NCBI GenBank assembly: GCA_902611265.1
Contig: CACLYY010000002.1
Span: 124,001 to 188,000, forward strand
DNA from: an uncultured Pelagibacteraceae bacterium
Lineage (GTDB): Bacteria > Pseudomonadota > Alphaproteobacteria > Pelagibacterales > Pelagibacteraceae
DNA: 64,000 bases
Direction of reading: 5' to 3'
Part shown: in pieces, positions 54,466-63,288 of the stretch
Layout: each line of letters opens with the position of its first letter
Position numbering within the stretch: position 1 is the first letter of the stretch
Program-made: the position numbers and the translations under genes
The notes under the pieces: model-generated
The model's database searches: none
Seen by the model: only the letters and a program-made list of their open reading frames with translations
Told to the model about the DNA's origin: nothing

Positions 54466-55257
54466 CTACAAAAGGGAAAAAATATTATTATTTTCTAAAT
54501 CTTTTAAAAGTGATTCACCAATTAAAAAAGTACTTATTGAGGTCCTGTTTTTTATATCAAGCAATTCATCTTTTGTTTTTAGACCGCTCTCAGATATTAG
54601 AGGGGAAGAGTGATTTGAAACAACATCATATATATCAAAAGTTGTATTTATCTCAGTTTTAAGAGTTTTTAGGTTTCGATTATTTATTCCAATTAAAGCA
54701 TCCGGATATTTTACTGATTTCTCTGCCTCTTCAACTGTATGAACTTCAACAATTACACTCATATTATGCTTTAAAGCCTCCTCGTAAATTTCATCAGCAG
54801 TTTTTTCAGAAATACCGGCTAATATAATCAGGACTGCATCAGCTCCGTAACTTTTTGCTAAAGGTACTTGAAATTTATCAATAAAAAAATCTTTACAAAG
54901 AATGGGTAATTCAATTTTTTTTTTTATTTCAGAAATATGAGATAGGTTGCCAAAAAAAAAATCTTCTTCAGTTAATACAGACAAACATGTTACATTCTTT
55001 GAATTATATATATTAGCAATTTTAACTGGGTCATAATCATCTATCAAAATACCTGCAGACGGACTTGCTTTCTTTATTTCAGCAATTATTGATATTTTAT
55101 TTTCTGAGTTTTTCGTTTGTATTTTCTTTTTAAAATCAAAAAAAACGTCCTTCTCATTTATTGCATGCAATAACCTGTTTATATCAATTTCAAGTTTTAA
55201 TTTTTCAATTTTAGTTTTCTTTTTATCAATTATTTTCTGAAGGATATTTTCAGACAT
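54466..55257 (-). CDS. trpC: Indole-3-glycerol-phosphate synthase
   Basis: This 263-aa TIM-barrel enzyme contains IIAEIKKASPSAGIL with the catalytic lysine near residue 60, LCKDFFIDKFQV, AVLIILAGI, VEVHTVEEAEK, GINNRNLKTL and SESGLKTKDEL. It closes the indole ring in tryptophan synthesis. Not fused to TrpF. Overlaps trpD by 8 nt and is followed by lexA after 84 nt. Confidence 0.96.
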   Translation of the reverse strand: MSENILQKIIDKKKTKIEKLKLEIDINRLLHAINEKDVFFDFKKKIQTKNSENKISIIAEIKKASPSAGILIDDYDPVKIANIYNSKNVTCLSVLTEEDFFFGNLSHISEIKKKIELPILCKDFFIDKFQVPLAKSYGADAVLIILAGISEKTADEIYEEALKHNMSVIVEVHTVEEAEKSVKYPDALIGINNRNLKTLKTEINTTFDIYDVVSNHSSPLISESGLKTKDELLDIKNRTSISTFLIGESLLKDLENNNIFSLL

Positions 55258-56242
55258 TTTGTAAACTTTTTATATATTTGAATGCTGCTCCAGACTTAAT
55301 AAAACCTCTAGTATAATCATAAGCAATTTTAAAATCATCATATTTTTCAGATATCATTAATCCTGCTGCAGCATTTAAACATACTGCTTTTGAAAAATCA
55401 TTATCTTCACCTTTAAAAATATTTAAAATTTTATCAGAATTAAATTTAGCGTCATCTCCAATTAAATTTTCGAATTTATCAGCATTAATATTTAATTCAT
55501 GTGGATCAATTATAAACTCAGATATTTCATTATTTTTTAATTGTACAATATTAGTTTTGGCGTAAGGTGATATTTCATCTAGACCATCTTCACTATTTAC
55601 TATCCACGCAAATTTTAAATTTAAATTTTTAAGAGCATTCGCAAAAATTTTTAGAAGTTTGTTATCAAAAACACCAATTACCTGCCTATCAACAAGTGCT
55701 GGGCTGCTTAATGGACCTATCATATTAAAAATTGTCCTTTTTCCTATTTTTTTTCTTGTTGGACCAACATATTTCATTGCCGAGTGGTAATTCGGTGCGA
55801 ACATAAAGCCAAAATTGTAATTTTTAATCTGTTCCTCGATTTGTTTTGGTTCTAAGTTGATATTTATATTTAAGGCTTCAAGAACGTCAGCTGACCCACA
55901 TTTTGATGAAACTGCTTTATTTCCATGCTTTGCTACTCTAACACCCATACTTGCTAACAACAGCGCTGATGCAGTTGAAATATTAAGAGTATCTTTTCCA
56001 TCTCCTCCAGTACCACAGGTATCAATGCAATTTTCAACTTTTACTCTTTTTGATTTATCTCTTAATATATATACGCCTCCAGCTATTTCATCTGAAACCT
56101 CACCCTTGTCTGATAATAAAGTCAAAAAATCATAAATTTGTTGATCGCTAGCTTCACCATTCATTATAATCTTAAATGCATTTCTACTTTCATCAAAATT
56201 TAAATTTATTTTGTTTCTTAGCTTTTCTAAAAATTGATCCAT
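55250..56242 (-). CDS. trpD: Anthranilate phosphoribosyltransferase
   Basis: The 330-aa enzyme shows the PRPP-binding segment DTCGTGGDGKDTLNIST near residues 74-90, KHGNKAVSSKCGSADVLE, FAPNYHSAMKYVGPTRKKIG and the metal-site acidic pair in VNSEDGLDE. It transfers phosphoribose to anthranilate. It sits between trpG and trpC with near-zero spacing. Confidence 0.96.
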   Translation of the reverse strand: MDQFLEKLRNKINLNFDESRNAFKIIMNGEASDQQIYDFLTLLSDKGEVSDEIAGGVYILRDKSKRVKVENCIDTCGTGGDGKDTLNISTASALLLASMGVRVAKHGNKAVSSKCGSADVLEALNININLEPKQIEEQIKNYNFGFMFAPNYHSAMKYVGPTRKKIGKRTIFNMIGPLSSPALVDRQVIGVFDNKLLKIFANALKNLNLKFAWIVNSEDGLDEISPYAKTNIVQLKNNEISEFIIDPHELNINADKFENLIGDDAKFNSDKILNIFKGEDNDFSKAVCLNAAAGLMISEKYDDFKIAYDYTRGFIKSGAAFKYIKSLQNV

Positions 56243-56244
56243 TT

Positions 56245-56808
56245 TTACTCTTTTACAAAGTTCTCTAAAATTTTTAAACCATATTTAGTTTTGATACTTT
56301 CAGGATGAAATTGAACTCCATGAACTTTATATTCCTTATGCATAACACCCATAATTGTCCCATCGGATGTACTAGATGTAATTTTTAAATCTTTAGATAA
56401 GGACTTTCTATCGATTACTAAACTATGATATCTGGTAGCTGTGAAATTTTTTGGTAAATTATTAAGAATACCAATTTTCTTATTTATAATATTGCTTGTC
56501 TTTCCATGTACAAGTTCTTTAGCTTGGGTTATCCTAGAACCAAATATTTGACCAATGATTTGATGACCTAAACAAACGCCAAGGATCGGGATTTTTTTAT
56601 ACAAATTTTTTACTATCTTTAAACAATTTCCAGATTGATTAGGATTTCCAGGACCTGGAGATATTACAATTTTATTATACCTTTTTTTTAAAATAAAATG
56701 ATGATCTACTTTATCATTTCTAAAAACATCTACTTTAGAAAATGATGAAAGATAGTGATATAAATTAAATGTAAAACTATCATAATTATCAATTAAAATT
56801 ATTTTCAT
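56245..56808 (-). CDS. trpG: Anthranilate synthase glutamine amidotransferase subunit
   Basis: The 187-aa class I amidotransferase has DNYDSFTFNLYHYL at the start, the oxyanion segment SPGPGNPNQSG, the nucleophile cysteine in GVCLGHQIIG near residue 79, and the histidine-glutamate pair in VQFHPESIKT. It supplies ammonia to TrpE. It is a separate gene, in contrast to the TrpEG fusion seen in some alphaproteobacteria. Confidence 0.95.
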   Translation of the reverse strand: MKIILIDNYDSFTFNLYHYLSSFSKVDVFRNDKVDHHFILKKRYNKIVISPGPGNPNQSGNCLKIVKNLYKKIPILGVCLGHQIIGQIFGSRITQAKELVHGKTSNIINKKIGILNNLPKNFTATRYHSLVIDRKSLSKDLKITSSTSDGTIMGVMHKEYKVHGVQFHPESIKTKYGLKILENFVKE

Positions 56809-56813
56809 AATAC

Positions 56814-58271
56814 TTATTCCAAAGCCTTAATTAAAGCTTTTGCTTTATTTACAGTTTCATTAAATTCATTAATTGGTTTGCTATCTGCTACAATTCCTGC
56901 ACCTGATTGCACGTAAAATTTCTTATTTTTAGAAATTGCTGTTCTAAGCGCTATACAAGTATCAAAATCGCCATTCGCTGAAAAGTAACCAATCCCACCA
57001 GCGTACACCTTTCTTCTTGTTGTTTCTAACTCATCAATAATTTCCATTGCTCTTATTTTTGGTGCACCTGAAACAGTTCCAGCAGGAAAACCAGCCAGCA
57101 AGGTATCAAATTTACCAAATTTTTTATTGAATATACCCTCAACATTAGAGACTATATGCATTACATGAGAATATCTCTCTATTTTAAAGCTTTCAGTTAC
57201 TTTAACAGAGTTTATTTTAGAAACTTTTCCAGTATCATTTCTTCCAAGGTCAAGAAGCATTAAATGTTCGGAAAGCTCTTTTTTGTCTTTTAAAAGATCT
57301 TTTTCATAGAATTTATCATCTTTTTTATTTTTACCTCTAGGTCTTGTGCCAGCAATAGGCCTTATAGTTATCTTATTATCTCTAAGCCTCACAAGTATTT
57401 CAGGGCTTGCACCTATAATTTGGAAATCTTCAAAGTTAAAAAAATACATGAAAGGGGAAGGGTTAGTAACTCGTAATTTTTTATAAATATCTATTGGTTC
57501 TTTATTTAGATCAGTTTCGAACCTTTGACTTAGAACAACTTGAAAAATATCTCCAATTTTAATGTAATTTTTAGCTTTAATTACATTGTCTAAAAATTTT
57601 TTCTTTGAGATGTTTGATTTAATTTTTGGTTTAGAGATATTTGTATTTGATGATTTAATCTTCAAATTATAGTTTGATAAAAAAATCATCTCCTCAATTT
57701 CTTTTTGAATTTGATCATATTTTGCCTCATAATTCTTGATTTTTTCATCAGAAAAACAGTTAACTATAAAAAATAATTTTTTTTCAGCATTATCAAAAAC
57801 TATAAGGTTTCTAGGCCTTAATATTCTCGCATCAGGAATTTTAAGATCATTTTTTGTACTATTCGGAATTCTTTCAATATATCTTATTATATCATAAGAG
57901 AAGTATCCCGAAATAATTGAACTAATAGGTGGTATTTCTTTAGGTATTTCAAACTTAAAATCTTCAATTATTTTTTCAATATTATTCTTTGGTTTTCCTT
58001 TTAGTTTCTTTTTTTTGTTTTCGTAATTTAAAACGCAGTTATTATTATTAAATTCCCATATTTTATCAGGATTTTTCCCAAAAATAGTATATCTGCCTTT
58101 TATAAAACCCTTTTCAACGGACTCAAAAATGAAACTATTTCTTACATTTAAAAAGTTATTTATTAAATTCTCTATTTCTTTTAATCCATTAGATTTGAAT
58201 GAATAGTAGAGAACCTGGTTTTTACTCTTTAAGTGATTTTTCTTAAATAATTTTAGACCAATATTCAACAT
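56814..58271 (-). CDS. trpE: Anthranilate synthase component I
   Basis: The 485-aa chorismate-utilising enzyme has the catalytic segments GDIFQVVLSQRF, IGASPEILVR, IRPIAGTRPRGK, LLDLGRNDTGKVS, FPAGTVSGAPKIRAMEII and AGAGIVADS. The feedback-type LLESA motif seen in many TrpE proteins corresponds here to the N-terminal FIFESVEKG. Starts with a TAATG overlap of the PpiD-like gene. No trp leader peptide or attenuator was found, since there is no gap. Confidence 0.94.
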   Translation of the reverse strand: MLNIGLKLFKKNHLKSKNQVLYYSFKSNGLKEIENLINNFLNVRNSFIFESVEKGFIKGRYTIFGKNPDKIWEFNNNNCVLNYENKKKKLKGKPKNNIEKIIEDFKFEIPKEIPPISSIISGYFSYDIIRYIERIPNSTKNDLKIPDARILRPRNLIVFDNAEKKLFFIVNCFSDEKIKNYEAKYDQIQKEIEEMIFLSNYNLKIKSSNTNISKPKIKSNISKKKFLDNVIKAKNYIKIGDIFQVVLSQRFETDLNKEPIDIYKKLRVTNPSPFMYFFNFEDFQIIGASPEILVRLRDNKITIRPIAGTRPRGKNKKDDKFYEKDLLKDKKELSEHLMLLDLGRNDTGKVSKINSVKVTESFKIERYSHVMHIVSNVEGIFNKKFGKFDTLLAGFPAGTVSGAPKIRAMEIIDELETTRRKVYAGGIGYFSANGDFDTCIALRTAISKNKKFYVQSGAGIVADSKPINEFNETVNKAKALIKALE

Positions 58272-59692
58272 TATCTAAAATAGTTTTTTACTCTATCAAT
58301 TGTCTGATTAAAGGTTTTTACTTTATATTTTGAATTTAATGAAAGATCATACGATGTGTAAATATCGTTAATTATATCATTATTTGATTTAGTTGAATAT
58401 TCTTTGATATTATCAGCATTTTTATCTATATCAGGGTAATAAATACTATTTATTCTTGATAAGTAAACTTTATCTTTTTCTCCAGTAACTAACGTAAAAC
58501 TTTTATTTGGCAATGTATAAATAAGATTAACAGACTCTGTGTCAAAAACTTGAGTATCATTAAGACTTTCTAATGTGACAGATTTAATATTTTTTTTATC
58601 TTTTGATATTTTAATAAATTCATCGTCATTAAATTTTTTCTCGTCAATTTTTTCAAAAATATTTTTATTAAACTCAAATTTCTTTTTCAAAACTATGTTT
58701 TTTTTTAAACTTTCTAAAAAATAAGGTTCATTGAAATTTGGTATTTTTTTATTTAGATTTAAAATTTCAAATATTAAATAATAATCATTTTTATCAATTA
58801 ATTGTATATTGTCCTCGTTTCTTTTAGAATATATTTCTTGAAGTGTTTCATCTGAATTGTCATTTAATATAAAATCTTTTATCTCATTAGGCTTTAAATT
58901 ATAAACCTCATTAATTTCTTTTATGCTTGATCCATTTAGAATACTGTTTTCGATTTCATCAATTTTCTTGAAAAATTCGTCATTAAATTCATCAATTTCA
59001 ATTAAACTTTGAGGAGTTATTTTTGCATATGAAAAATCAATAAAGTCCATTTTTAAAATATCTTGATTGTTTTTTATGAAATCGTCTATTTCTGAGTCTG
59101 TTACATTCTTATCATGAACTAAATCAAGGTCTAGAAATTCAATATCAATTTTTTTATTTTCATTTACAAAAATCTTATTTTTTAAAAAATGTGGAGATTT
59201 AATTCCTCCACTTATATATTTAAATAAATTTTTCTTTAATTCTTGTTCTTTTAATGAATTTTCAAAACTTGATGCTGTAAGATTATTTTCTAATAAAAAT
59301 TTTTCATATTTTACTCTTGAGAATTTATTATTATCATCCAATAAAATTACATTAGATCTAATTTTATTTGCTAAGGCTTTCTCAGAAAGAGATACATTTA
59401 ATTCTTTTATCTCCATTTCGATTAATTTCTCAGATATTAGTTCTGATAAAATTTGTTCTATAATATTATTATCTAAGTTTGCTTTAATAATATCATTTGT
59501 AAGCCTAGACTCATTTACAAAATTTACAAAATCTTTTGATGAAATTGCCTCATTATTAATCTTTGCAACATTGTTAGTATTGCCTCCACTAAAGACACTT
59601 CCCATTCCCCAAAATACAAATGGAATTATAATAATTCCAACAATAACACCTGCTATTTTTGTATTTGAAAAACTTCTTAATTTACTAATCAT
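58271..59692 (-). CDS. PpiD/SurA-N-type inner-membrane periplasmic foldase, divergent
   Basis: The 473-aa protein has a single N-terminal membrane anchor (IAGVIVGIIIIPFVFWGMGSV) and a SurA_N-like chaperone region starting VAKINNEAISSKDFVNFV, as in PpiD. I cannot identify the parvulin core motifs (ARHIL, GGDLG type) expected in the middle; the region is rich in Asp, Asn and Lys. It may therefore be a chaperone without isomerase activity. It is the first gene of the minus-strand trp-lexA-gltX run and diverges from tpiA, an arrangement common in alphaproteobacteria. Family moderately sure; gene symbol withheld because the catalytic domain is not visible. Confidence 0.75.
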   Translation of the reverse strand: MISKLRSFSNTKIAGVIVGIIIIPFVFWGMGSVFSGGNTNNVAKINNEAISSKDFVNFVNESRLTNDIIKANLDNNIIEQILSELISEKLIEMEIKELNVSLSEKALANKIRSNVILLDDNNKFSRVKYEKFLLENNLTASSFENSLKEQELKKNLFKYISGGIKSPHFLKNKIFVNENKKIDIEFLDLDLVHDKNVTDSEIDDFIKNNQDILKMDFIDFSYAKITPQSLIEIDEFNDEFFKKIDEIENSILNGSSIKEINEVYNLKPNEIKDFILNDNSDETLQEIYSKRNEDNIQLIDKNDYYLIFEILNLNKKIPNFNEPYFLESLKKNIVLKKKFEFNKNIFEKIDEKKFNDDEFIKISKDKKNIKSVTLESLNDTQVFDTESVNLIYTLPNKSFTLVTGEKDKVYLSRINSIYYPDIDKNADNIKEYSTKSNNDIINDIYTSYDLSLNSKYKVKTFNQTIDRVKNYFR

Positions 59693-59711
59693 TTTATATA
59701 TTCTTTCTTTA

Positions 59712-59739
59712 TTGATCTAAAAAAAAATAAACATATAAA
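59712..59739 (+). promoter_or_regulatory. Possible tpiA promoter
   Basis: TTGATC (59712-59717) and TATAAA (59734-59739) are 16 nt apart in the 61-nt divergent gap, with the predicted start only about 8 nt before the tpiA ATG. The sequence is A/T-only apart from few bases, so the call is weak; a perfect TATAAT at 59741 is too close to the gene to be its -10. Confidence 0.35.
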
Positions 59740-59753
59740 TTATAATAATCGGT

Positions 59754-60500
59754 ATGACAAATAATAATATTTATTTCATTGCTAACTGGAAGATGTTTGG
59801 ATCTGTTAAATTAGTTAATTCATTAAATAATGTAATAAGTTATTCAAAAAAAAACAAACAGAAGGCTAAAATTGTATATTGCCCACCATATACTTTGCTT
59901 AAATCTTTTATAGATAAAACTAAAAATTCGAACATTGAGATAGGAGCTCAGGATTGTCATATAAACTCAGACTATGGACCGCATACTGGGGCCATAAGTT
60001 CAAAAATGATTAAAGATTTAGGAGCGAAATTTGTTATAATCGGACATTCTGAGACAAGAGAAGAAAATGATAATAAAAAAATTAATTTAAAAATAAAATC
60101 TGCACTTAATAAAAAATTAAAAGTTATTTTTTGTATAGGTGAAAAGTTGATTGATAAAAAAAAAAATAAAACTAAGTTTGTTTTAAAGAAACAATTACTT
60201 GAGGGACTAAAAAATTTAAATAAATTAGATAAAGTTATAATTGCATATGAACCTATCTGGTCCATTGGTACAGGAATAATTCCAACAGAAAATAATTTGA
60301 AAAAAAATGTTAAATTTATCAAAGATACTTTAAAAAGAGCAAAAAAATTTTCAAAATCAAAGGTTTTATATGGAGGCTCTGTTAACCCAAAAAATATTAA
60401 AAATTTAATGAGAATCGATAATATTGATGGTTTTTTGATAGGTGGAGCATCCACTAATGAAAAAATATTTATTGATATAATGAAAAAATCAATTATTTAG
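59754..60500 (+). CDS. tpiA: Triosephosphate isomerase
   Basis: This 248-aa TIM-barrel enzyme has the active-site lysine in ANWKMFG near residue 12, histidine in IGHSETREE near residue 97, glutamate in AYEPIWSIGTG near residue 165, and the phosphate loops GGSVNPKN and GFLIGGAS. It interconverts glyceraldehyde-3-phosphate and dihydroxyacetone phosphate. It leads the operon to secG and pyrG. Confidence 0.96.
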   Translation: MTNNNIYFIANWKMFGSVKLVNSLNNVISYSKKNKQKAKIVYCPPYTLLKSFIDKTKNSNIEIGAQDCHINSDYGPHTGAISSKMIKDLGAKFVIIGHSETREENDNKKINLKIKSALNKKLKVIFCIGEKLIDKKKNKTKFVLKKQLLEGLKNLNKLDKVIIAYEPIWSIGTGIIPTENNLKKNVKFIKDTLKRAKKFSKSKVLYGGSVNPKNIKNLMRIDNIDGFLIGGASTNEKIFIDIMKKSII

Positions 60501-60505
60501 GCGTC

Positions 60506-60808
60506 GTGGAAAACATATTATTAATTTTAAATATAATATTAGCTGCAATACTAGTGTTGCTTGTTTTGTTTCAAAAATCAGAGGGTGGAGCCTTAGGTAT
60601 TGGCGTTTCTCAAGATAACTTTATGTTTTCAAGATCTGCTGGGAATTTTATGACTAAAGCGACAGCAGTAGTTGCAACATTATTCATAATTTGTAGTTTG
60701 GGATTAACTATAATTTCAAGAGGAGATCTTCCCTCAAATACGTCTGTTATTGATAAAATTGAAGAAAATGCAGATGATGCTCCAAAATTACCTGAAAATA
60801 ATAATTAA
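60506..60808 (+). CDS. secG: Preprotein translocase subunit SecG
   Basis: This 100-aa two-helix membrane protein has the SecG pattern: helix one, then FQKSEGGALGIG, SRSAGNFMTKATAVVATLF as helix two, and an acidic tail. It assists SecYE in protein export. It starts 5 nt after tpiA, the conserved tpiA-secG-pyrG order. Confidence 0.93.
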   Translation: MENILLILNIILAAILVLLVLFQKSEGGALGIGVSQDNFMFSRSAGNFMTKATAVVATLFIICSLGLTIISRGDLPSNTSVIDKIEENADDAPKLPENNN

Positions 60809-60848
60809 TACTTTTATTTTTATAATTCATTGGCTATAACATAATTCC

Positions 60849-62471
60849 ATGGCGCGATATATATTTGTCACTGGCGGCGTGGTTTCATCACTTGGTAAAG
60901 GTTTATCATCTGCATCACTTGGTTACTTACTTAGATCACAAGGTTATAAAGTCAGGATACGAAAAATGGATCCTTATTTAAATGTTGATCCAGGCACAAT
61001 GAGTCCATTTCAACATGGTGAAGTTTTTGTAACCGATGATGGTGCTGAAACAGATTTAGATTTAGGACATTATGAAAGATTTACAGATATATCGGCAAAA
61101 CAATCTGACAACATTACAACAGGCAGAATATACAGCGACATAATCAAAAAAGAGAGAAGAGGTGGTTATCTAGGTAAAACAGTTCAAGTAATACCTCATG
61201 TAACTGATAGAATAAAAGAGTTTATTAAAAAGGACATTACAAATGAAGATTTTGTTATTTGTGAAATTGGAGGAACAGTAGGTGATATTGAAAGTTTACC
61301 ATTTTTAGAAGCCATAAGGCAATTTTCAAACGATAATGGAAGATCAAAATCCTTATTTATTCATCTAACTTTTGTACCTTTTTTAAAATCATCAGATGAA
61401 ATAAAAACAAAACCAACTCAACATTCAGTAAAAGAGTTAAGAAGTATAGGAATTCAACCCGATATAGTTATATGCAGATCTCAACAATCTATTCCATTGG
61501 ATCAAAGAAGAAAAATATCTTTATTTTGCAATGTAGGTATCGACAATGTTATTGAAACAGTTGATGTGAAAACTATTTATGAGGCTCCAATAAGTTTTTT
61601 TAATCAAAAACTAGACAAGCAGGTATTAAAATTTTTTAAATTAAAATCAAAAAAAAGGCCAAACTTATTGCCTTGGAAAAAAATAACTAAGATAGTTCTT
61701 AGCACTAAAAAAACAGTTAACATTGCAATCATAGGAAAATATGTAAATTTAAAAGATGCTTACAAATCTCTTGATGAAGCTCTTACTCATGGAGGAATTT
61801 ATAATAAAATTAAGGTAAACTTAGTAAGAATTGAGTCGGACAAGCTTAGATCAAATGAAATAAAATCTAAATTAAAAAATGTTTCAGGAATTTTGATACC
61901 TGGAGGATTTGGTAAGAGAGGTACTGAAGGAAAGATAGAGGCCATTAAATACGCAAGACAAAAAAAAATACCTTTTTTAGGTATTTGTTTTGGAATGCAA
62001 ATGGCAATGGTTGAATTTGCTAGAAATATATTAAAAATAAAAAAAGCTGGATCTAGTGAATTAGATAAGAAATGTTTTCCAGTGGTCGGATTAATTGATC
62101 AATGGAGCAAAGATGGAAAAGTTATCAAAGGTACTGACAAGAATCTTGGAGGAACAATGAGATTAGGTCTTTATAAAGCAAAACTTAAAAATAATTCTGC
62201 CATAAAAAATGTCTATAAATCCAATGTAATTAATGAGAGACATAGACATAGATATGAAGTCAATATTAACTTAATGGATCAATTTGAAAAAAAAGGTTTG
62301 ATATTTTCTGGAGTTTCTCCAGATAATAAATTACCTGAAATCATTGAATTAAAAAATCATCCATGGTTTATTGGTGTTCAATTTCATCCAGAATTTAAAT
62401 CTAGACCTTTAAATCCTCATCCATTATTCTCTTCATTTATTAAAGCTGCAAAATCTTATAATGGAAAATAA
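60849..62471 (+). CDS. pyrG: CTP synthase
   Basis: The 540-aa enzyme has the synthase domain start FVTGGVVSSLGKGLSSASLG, KMDPYLNVDPGTMSPFQHGE and the UTP/ATP residues around GGTVGDIES. The C-terminal glutaminase domain carries the nucleophile cysteine in GICFGMQMA near residue 380 and the histidine-glutamate pair in VQFHPEFKSRP. It converts UTP to CTP. Overlaps kdsA by 11 nt. Confidence 0.97.
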   Translation: MARYIFVTGGVVSSLGKGLSSASLGYLLRSQGYKVRIRKMDPYLNVDPGTMSPFQHGEVFVTDDGAETDLDLGHYERFTDISAKQSDNITTGRIYSDIIKKERRGGYLGKTVQVIPHVTDRIKEFIKKDITNEDFVICEIGGTVGDIESLPFLEAIRQFSNDNGRSKSLFIHLTFVPFLKSSDEIKTKPTQHSVKELRSIGIQPDIVICRSQQSIPLDQRRKISLFCNVGIDNVIETVDVKTIYEAPISFFNQKLDKQVLKFFKLKSKKRPNLLPWKKITKIVLSTKKTVNIAIIGKYVNLKDAYKSLDEALTHGGIYNKIKVNLVRIESDKLRSNEIKSKLKNVSGILIPGGFGKRGTEGKIEAIKYARQKKIPFLGICFGMQMAMVEFARNILKIKKAGSSELDKKCFPVVGLIDQWSKDGKVIKGTDKNLGGTMRLGLYKAKLKNNSAIKNVYKSNVINERHRHRYEVNINLMDQFEKKGLIFSGVSPDNKLPEIIELKNHPWFIGVQFHPEFKSRPLNPHPLFSSFIKAAKSYNGK

Positions 62472-63285
62472 AGTAATAAATTGTAACGGGATAGAAATTT
62501 CAAACAAAAATAAAATTTGTCTTATCTCAGGACCATGTCAACTCGAGACAGAGCAACATGCTTTAGATATGGCTGGAAAAATTAAAGAGATTACTACAAA
62601 ATATAATATTGGTTTCATTTATAAAACTTCATTTGATAAAGCAAACAGGACTAGCCTTAAAGGTAAACGTGGCGCTGGATTAGAAAATTCATTACCAGTA
62701 TTTGACAAAATTAAAAAAGATTTAAATGTTCCAGTTCTTACTGACATACATAATCAAGATCAATGTTCTATAGTTGCACCTCACGTAGATGTGCTTCAAA
62801 TACCAGCTTTTCTTTGTAGACAAACAGACCTTTTAATTGCTGCAGCTAAAACCAATAAAATTATTAATGTAAAGAAAGGTCAATTTCTTGCACCCTGGGA
62901 TATGATCAATGTAACTAAAAAAATTTCAGATAGTGGAAATGAAAACATTTTAGTCACAGAGCGAGGTGCTAGCTTTGGCTATAATACATTAGTATCTGAT
63001 ATGAGATCTATTCCAATCATGGCCAGGAATGGTTACCCAGTAGTTTTTGACGGTACTCATTCAGTTCAACAGCCTGGTGGTCTAGGTGAAAAAAGTGGTG
63101 GTCAGAGAGAATTTGTAGAATATCTTTCAAGGGCAGCTACTGCCGTAGGCATAGCAGCTATTTTTTTAGAAACTCACCAAGACCCTGATAATGCTCCATC
63201 TGATGGTCCTAATATGGTACCTTTAAACAAACTTGACGACCTAATTAATCAAATTGTGGAAATTGATAATTTAGTTAAAAAATAA
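62461..63285 (+). CDS. kdsA: 3-deoxy-D-manno-octulosonate-8-phosphate synthase
   Basis: The 274-aa TIM-barrel enzyme shows LISGPCQLETEQHALDMA, YKTSFDKANRTSLKGKRG, the PEP/phosphate segment DIHNQDQC, QIPAFLCRQTDLL and FDGTHSVQQPGG. It makes Kdo-8-phosphate for the lipopolysaccharide core, complementing the lpx genes elsewhere in the window. The pyrG-kdsA-eno order is typical of alphaproteobacteria. Confidence 0.96.
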   Translation: MENKVINCNGIEISNKNKICLISGPCQLETEQHALDMAGKIKEITTKYNIGFIYKTSFDKANRTSLKGKRGAGLENSLPVFDKIKKDLNVPVLTDIHNQDQCSIVAPHVDVLQIPAFLCRQTDLLIAAAKTNKIINVKKGQFLAPWDMINVTKKISDSGNENILVTERGASFGYNTLVSDMRSIPIMARNGYPVVFDGTHSVQQPGGLGEKSGGQREFVEYLSRAATAVGIAAIFLETHQDPDNAPSDGPNMVPLNKLDDLINQIVEIDNLVKK

Positions 63286-63288
63286 TAA

